Shown: positions 43,325 to 47,232 of the stretch, piece by piece
How positions within the stretch are numbered: the stretch's first letter is position 1
Layout of the letters: each line of letters opens with the position of its first letter
DNA from: Bacteroidaceae bacterium
GTDB lineage: Bacteria > Bacteroidota > Bacteroidia > Bacteroidales > Bacteroidaceae
DNA: 47,232 nt
Direction of reading: 5' to 3'
Assembly (NCBI GenBank): GCA_017633615.1
Contig: JAGBPB010000003.1
Coordinates: 1-47,232, forward strand
Made by a program: the position numbers and the translations under genes
Notes under the pieces: generated by a model
Databases searched by the model: none
Seen by the model: only the letters and a program-made list of their open reading frames with translations
Told to the model about the DNA's origin: nothing

Positions 43325-44035
43325 TCAGAGCCATTCCGGTTTTGAAGATTCATGGTATATCCAGGTAGTATATCGGCTTTCAAATCCACCATACCAGCTA
43401 CGTTCACCGGTTTCTTTAAGTATAGCCTTTATACTATGCAGGTATGTATTTCCTTGAGTTATATACAGAAAGAATTCTCCCCGGACTCCATAATAATACT
43501 CTTCCCATGTGGTATCAGTACTGTCTGTAACTACATACATACTGTCCGTCCCAAAATCCATACGGTAATCATCCTCATCAATCACAATTCCATCCACATT
43601 GACCCACCATGCTTTTCCATCACGCTTAAGCTTAGTTGTAAATGCAAAATCCTTATAAGCAGCAAGATTCATACCATCCCCATGATAAGAAGCAATCCAG
43701 GAGTCATCGGCCTGTTTCTGCAAAACTACAGGTGTGGCAGCTGTATGATTTTTAGGGAAATCATACGAACCCGTTCTCCATCCAAGATAGAATTCCCATC
43801 TGTCATCGGAAACTTTCTTCAATTCACTGGGATTACTATAGCCTTCTGAAGAATAAGGTTCTCCGTCATCAATGATATACTCTACCACGCGCACCATTCC
43901 TGTTGCGGTAAGGTCAGATAATTCGTACAACTCATATTTCAAAGATTCCTCAGATATCTTTGGTCCGTTAGGTTTGTTTACCTCACATGAAGCCAAAAGG
44001 GAAATCGCGATAAGGGCAAATGCTAATCTTTTCAT
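43325..44035 (-). CDS. Lipoprotein of unknown function, 236 residues
   Basis: Lipoprotein signal KRLAFALIAISLLASC. The remainder is soluble and beta-rich (GDGMNLAAYKDFAFTTKLKRDGKAWWVNVDGIVID) without a recognised domain. It lies 6 nt after the 44042 gene on the same strand, forming a two-gene unit with that putative outer-membrane protein. Confidence 0.75.
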   Translation of the reverse strand: MKRLAFALIAISLLASCEVNKPNGPKISEESLKYELYELSDLTATGMVRVVEYIIDDGEPYSSEGYSNPSELKKVSDDRWEFYLGWRTGSYDFPKNHTAATPVVLQKQADDSWIASYHGDGMNLAAYKDFAFTTKLKRDGKAWWVNVDGIVIDEDDYRMDFGTDSMYVVTDSTDTTWEEYYYGVRGEFFLYITQGNTYLHSIKAILKETGERSWYGGFESRYTTWIYHESSKPEWL

Positions 44036-44041
44036 AGAATA

Positions 44042-44743
44042 TCAGAATTTAAATTCAACACCTAACCTGCTTCCGTAGCCCCAGTACCTGGAACCTGCAC
44101 CAATCTCATAGAACAGCTTTTTGTATCTTGCTCCCAAAAGTACAATCTCCAATTGTCCGGAAATGCTGTTCTTTCCTTTATCCAACAGATAATCATTATG
44201 GGGATTACCCAATTCCCATCCAATAATATTTGAATCAGATCTGTTTAAATGGAGGCCCAAACCGTAACCTATTTTTGAATAGAGAGTAAAATCGTCGCGG
44301 TTTACGTAATTGAACTTGACCGATGGAATAAGATAAAAAGAGTTGGAGCAGACAGTCTCCGAATCAAGCCAATCTGAATTCCAGGCTTTATAAACATATC
44401 CCCACATACATACCCATGTCAGTCCGGCTGACAAATCCATGAACTTGAAGACACGGTAATCTATATCGGCCGATAATGGAGGAATTGAGTATACTGACCC
44501 CCTATAACTGCCATATCGTTCAGACAGCGGAGCAAAACAATCCCTGAAATACAGCATAGACTCCTCCTCGCCCCTGTCATAATTATTGTCAATATAAACG
44601 GTATAACTCCATGAAACACCAACTCTCCAGCTAAGTCTGGATTTGTCAAGAATCTGTGCATCGACAGCACTACTGCCGAACAGCAAAAAAAACGCAAGCA
44701 AGGACGTTACTTTTCTGCAAACACTCTGAAAAAGAAATCTCAT
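44042..44743 (-). CDS. Probable outer-membrane beta-barrel protein, 233 residues
   Basis: An N-terminal signal peptide (KVTSLLAFFLLFGSSAVDAQ) ends in a likely signal peptidase I site. The mature part alternates polar and aromatic residues (VGVSWSYTVYIDNNYDRG, KFNYVNRDDFTLYSKIGYGLGLHL) and ends GVEFKF, with a C-terminal Phe as expected for barrels inserted by BAM. No family named. Cotranscribed with the 43325 lipoprotein. Confidence 0.7.
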   Translation of the reverse strand: MRFLFQSVCRKVTSLLAFFLLFGSSAVDAQILDKSRLSWRVGVSWSYTVYIDNNYDRGEEESMLYFRDCFAPLSERYGSYRGSVYSIPPLSADIDYRVFKFMDLSAGLTWVCMWGYVYKAWNSDWLDSETVCSNSFYLIPSVKFNYVNRDDFTLYSKIGYGLGLHLNRSDSNIIGWELGNPHNDYLLDKGKNSISGQLEIVLLGARYKKLFYEIGAGSRYWGYGSRLGVEFKF

Positions 44744-44830
44744 ATCAATTATTTAAACTCATGAAAGTGCTGTAAAAGTATTCTATTTCTATCAAACAAT
44801 CAACAGTAACACACCCCAAAATGATGTTTC

Positions 44831-44969
44831 GCCAAAGTGTCCCACGCCCATCGGCCCTGTGAGCCTCCTGGTGCCCCTCGGTGTGTTACACACCTTCATA
44901 CAGGGGGTATGTAACACACCGATACGCCCCACAAGCGTTGTGAGCGGGGGCGATGTGGGACACTTTGGC
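44831..44969. repeat. Nested palindromic element, copy 2
   Basis: 139 bp. Outer arms 44831-44845 and 44955-44969 are a perfect 15-bp pair of GCCAAAGTGTCCCAC. Inner arms 44879-44894 and 44906-44921 are complementary with one mismatch. Same layout, length and stem motifs as 33973-34113; the DNA between stems differs. It ends 11 nt before the -7 box of the EamA gene. Confidence 0.9.
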
Positions 44970-44980
44970 AAAAACCATTG

Positions 44981-44988
44981 TATCTTTG
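44981..44988 (+). promoter_or_regulatory. -7 box of the EamA transporter gene
   Basis: TATCTTTG, 7 nt before the ATG at 44996. It lies just downstream of nested palindromic element copy 2. Confidence 0.6.
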
Positions 44989-44995
44989 CACTCCG

Positions 44996-45886
44996 ATGAA
45001 ACAAGAGCGTAACAGTCTGATTGGTTTGGCAGCCGGAATAGCGGCCGGGGTGTCATACGGAATGAACCCGCTGTTTGCCAAACCGCTGCTGGCCGATGGT
45101 GTCTCAATACCCACGATGCTATTCTTCCGATACGCGATATCGGTAATCATAATGGCGGTGTGGATGAAACTAAAGAGTGAGACCTTCCGCGTCAAGGCCG
45201 ATGAGTTCAGGCTGCTGGTGGTGCTTGGCCTGCTGTTCTCCCTGAGCAGTCTGTTCCTGTTTGAATCCTACAGGTTCATCCCGTCCGGGCTGGCCACCAC
45301 ACTGGTCTATCTCTACCCCATCTTTGTGGCGCTCATAATGGTAGTGCTCAAGTCTTACCCCAACTGGCAAACTTGGATTGCCATTGCCGTAACGTTTGTG
45401 GGTGTGATTCTGCTGAGCCTGCCGTCCGGCAAACTGTCGCTCCATGCAGGGGGAATGATTCTGGCTGCCCTGTCGGCCCTAAGTTACGCTTTATATCTGG
45501 TAATAGTAAACCGCTCCACACGCATCAGCCACATATCCAATCACACGCTAACATTCTATGCATTAGCCGTTGGGACCGTATTGTTCCTGTGCTATCAGTA
45601 CACCAGCCATGTACCATTCATGAATGGAGTAAGCACCTGGAAATCAGCACTCAACCTGACCGGTCTGGCCATATTCCCAACCATGATCTCCCTACTCACC
45701 CTGGCCATAGCCACCCGCCACATCGGCCCCACCCGCACCGCTATCCTGGGAGTGTTTGAGCCCATCACCGCCATACTCATCGGCACACTGCTCTTCCTGG
45801 AGCCCATCACCCCGCGCATGGTCATCGGCATAATTCTCTGCCTTGCCGCCGTCCTCTTCATGTCCCTCCACCGCCAGTCAAAATAG
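44996..45886 (+). CDS. EamA/DMT-family membrane transporter
   Basis: 296 residues with about ten hydrophobic segments in two repeats, as in EamA (DMT superfamily) exporters. Examples are IAAGVSYGMNPLFAKPLL, FFRYAISVIIMAVWM, FIPSGLATTLVYLYPIFVALIMVVL and the second-repeat GPTRTAILGVFEPITAILIGTLLFLEPI. Family members export amino acids, nucleosides or other small metabolites; the substrate is unknown. An upstream in-frame TTG at 44978 lies inside the promoter box, so the ATG at 44996 is used. It ends one base before a palindromic terminator. Confidence 0.92.
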   Translation: MKQERNSLIGLAAGIAAGVSYGMNPLFAKPLLADGVSIPTMLFFRYAISVIIMAVWMKLKSETFRVKADEFRLLVVLGLLFSLSSLFLFESYRFIPSGLATTLVYLYPIFVALIMVVLKSYPNWQTWIAIAVTFVGVILLSLPSGKLSLHAGGMILAALSALSYALYLVIVNRSTRISHISNHTLTFYALAVGTVLFLCYQYTSHVPFMNGVSTWKSALNLTGLAIFPTMISLLTLAIATRHIGPTRTAILGVFEPITAILIGTLLFLEPITPRMVIGIILCLAAVLFMSLHRQSK

Positions 45887-45913
45887 TACAAAAGGGGACA
45901 GTCCCCTTTTGTA
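45887..45913 (+). terminator. Palindromic terminator after the EamA gene
   Basis: 13-bp perfect arms (45887-45899 and 45901-45913) around a single A, followed by TCATTTTTGCC with a T-run. It starts at the base after the stop codon. It shares core and flank pattern (TACAA..GGGG-x-C-A-G-x-CCCC..TTGTATCATTT) with 33194-33232. Confidence 0.8.
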
Positions 45914-45933
45914 TCATTTTTGCCAATTATTTG

Positions 45934-45941
45934 TATGTTTG
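45934..45941 (+). promoter_or_regulatory. -7 box of the GH2 gene
   Basis: TATGTTTG matches TAnnTTTG, 17 nt before the ATG at 45959. Confidence 0.55.
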
Positions 45942-45958
45942 CAAAAAACTTTGCTCAA

Positions 45959-47232
45959 ATGAAAAAGGGAATTATCGCATTACTAACCATCTGCCTGGCA
46001 GCCGCCAACGCAACGGCCGTAGAGGTGCCGCAGCTGGCCAACGTCTGGGCACGTAACGTTACATCGCTCAACGGAGAGTGGAATTACATAATCGATGTGC
46101 AGGAGGAGGGCTACTATGATTACCGAATGAACCCCACCGCATGGGGATTCTTCAGGAACGCCAAGCCCCAGCGCCCCGAGGACCTTATAGAATATGACTT
46201 TGACAAGGCCGCAGTCATGAACATACCCGGCGACTGGAACACCCAGAATGAGCAGCTGTTCTTCTATGAGGGAACCGTCTGGTTCAAGCGCTCGTTTGAG
46301 TGGCACCGTAAGGCCGATGACCACAGGACTATACTCTACTTTGGTGCAGTCAATTACGAAGCACGCGTGTGGGTGAACGGCAGGAACGCCGGTTATCATG
46401 TTGGCGGATTCACCCCGTTCAACATGGACATTACTGACCTGCTTACCGATGGCGATAACTTTGTGATTGTCAAGGTGGACAACAAGCGCAAGGCCGAAAA
46501 TGTCCCCACCCAGATATTTGACTGGTGGAACTACGGCGGCATAACACGCGACGTATTGCTGATCGATGTGGCTCCCGTCTATATTGAGAACTACAAACTC
46601 AGTCTGGACAAATCGGCCCCGGACCAGATCAGTTTCAACGTCAATCTGAATGAGAAGCTGGCAGGCCGGCAGATAACGCTGAGTATCCCCGAGCTCAAGA
46701 TTACCAAAAAACTTGTGACCGATGACAATGGAACCGCCCAGGTACAGTTCAAGGCCAAAAAGCTGCAGCTCTGGTCACCCGATAACCCCAAACTCTACAA
46801 TGTGGAGATAACCCTGGCCGATGAGACCATCAAGGACCGAATAGGTTTCCGCACCATCGAGACCAAGGGCAAGCAGCTGCTGCTGAACGGCAAGCCCATA
46901 TTCCTGAAAGGTATAAGCATCCATGACGAGAAGCCCAACGGTGGAGGCCGCACCAATAGCGTTGAAGATGCCCGCACCCTGCTCTCCTGGGCCAGGGAGT
47001 TGGGCTGCAACTACGTACGTCTGGCCCACTACCCCCACAACGAGTATATGGTACGCGAGGCCGAGAAGATGGGCATCCTGGTCTGGTCCGAGATTCCGGT
47101 CTATTGGACAATTACCTGGACCAATCCCGATACCTACGCCAATGCCGAGCGCCAGCTTACCGATATGATACGCCGCGACCAGAACCGCGCCAACGTAATC
47201 ATCTGGAGCGTAGCCAATGAGACTCCCCACAG
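45959..47232 (+). CDS. Glycoside hydrolase family 2 enzyme, N-terminal 424 residues (runs off window)
   Basis: Open to the window end without a stop. The signal peptide MKKGIIALLTICLAAANATA precedes the GH2 sugar-binding domain (SLNGEWNYIID, YEGTVWFKRSFEW, NYEARVWVNGRNAGYHVGGFTPF), the immunoglobulin-like middle and the start of the TIM barrel (GKPIFLKGISIHDEKP, NYVRLAHYPHNEYMVREAEKMGILVWSEIP). The acid/base Glu is probably Glu421 in the final SVANE. Beta-galactosidase, beta-glucuronidase or beta-mannosidase activity cannot be told apart here. It is secreted to the periplasm or surface. The rest, including the nucleophile, lies beyond the window. Confidence 0.93.
   Translation, partial: MKKGIIALLTICLAAANATAVEVPQLANVWARNVTSLNGEWNYIIDVQEEGYYDYRMNPTAWGFFRNAKPQRPEDLIEYDFDKAAVMNIPGDWNTQNEQLFFYEGTVWFKRSFEWHRKADDHRTILYFGAVNYEARVWVNGRNAGYHVGGFTPFNMDITDLLTDGDNFVIVKVDNKRKAENVPTQIFDWWNYGGITRDVLLIDVAPVYIENYKLSLDKSAPDQISFNVNLNEKLAGRQITLSIPELKITKKLVTDDNGTAQVQFKAKKLQLWSPDNPKLYNVEITLADETIKDRIGFRTIETKGKQLLLNGKPIFLKGISIHDEKPNGGGRTNSVEDARTLLSWARELGCNYVRLAHYPHNEYMVREAEKMGILVWSEIPVYWTITWTNPDTYANAERQLTDMIRRDQNRANVIIWSVANETPH

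Noticed and set aside
44964..44988. Outer stem of palindrome copy 2 serving as the -33 box of the EamA promoter
   Set aside because: TTTG in the stem is only 13 nt from the -7 box, shorter than the about 19-21 nt expected.

Overview
The window looks like chromosome from a member of the Bacteroidales. Three things point there: the promoters carry the Bacteroidota -7 box TAnnTTTG, the gene set includes a Bacteroides-type serine palmitoyltransferase, an AddAB-like nuclease, LptG-like, GH2 and GH16 proteins, and many short lipoproteins end their signal peptides in an L..C lipobox. No integrase, transposase, phage structural gene or CRISPR array was found. The GH2 gene at the right edge and the amidophosphoribosyltransferase-like gene at the left edge are cut by the window.

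Region 1 (1-16.5 kb) is ordinary core genome. It holds a PurF-like protein, tRNA-Pro(TGG), serine palmitoyltransferase divergent from a DAG-kinase-family lipid kinase, TrmN6-like methyltransferase, Lon, Tgt, an LptF/LptG-family permease, a DEAD-box helicase, PanB, an AddA-like helicase-nuclease, an iron alcohol dehydrogenase and a GH16 glucanase.

Region 2 (about 16.6-35.3 kb) is an accessory island. It is bounded by two paralogous 310-residue lipoprotein genes in the same orientation, and it separates the AddA-like gene (ends 14463) from the AddB-like gene (starts 35298). In order it holds: a DUF4062-HATPase_c_4 protein with a heptapeptide repeat; a 1046-residue HD plus Hsp90-like ATPase protein; a Fic protein; a GIY-YIG (T5orf172-like) protein; a methylase with an N-terminal restriction-nuclease domain; a DGQHR-type protein fused to a TIR/nucleoside-deoxyribosyltransferase-like domain; a two-TRD specificity subunit; a SEFIR-domain protein; an unrecognised 330-residue protein; a Schlafen/AlbA_2-HATPase_c_4 protein with a VPQD repeat; and a small unknown protein. 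Several of these genes are visibly AT-richer than the flanks. I read it as a defence island. The most unusual part is the tightly packed run methylase - DGQHR/TIR-like - specificity subunit - SEFIR, which looks like a restriction system carrying two probable signalling or suicide effectors.

Region 3 (35.3-47.2 kb) returns to core and surface genes: AddB-like nuclease, lipoproteins, a membrane-anchored AraC-type regulator, a type-B carboxylesterase, a THUMP-like methyltransferase, a probable outer-membrane protein, an EamA transporter and the start of a GH2 enzyme.

Between genes there are repeated structured elements. Two copies of a roughly 140-bp nested palindrome lie at 33973-34113 and 44831-44969. 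Two related near-perfect palindromic terminators lie at 33194-33232 and 45887-45913. A 117-nt branched hairpin lies at 10206-10322. An inverted repeat at 1031-1097 includes the 3' end of tRNA-Pro. Many -7 boxes lie only 7-8 nt before the start codon, suggesting near-leaderless mRNAs.
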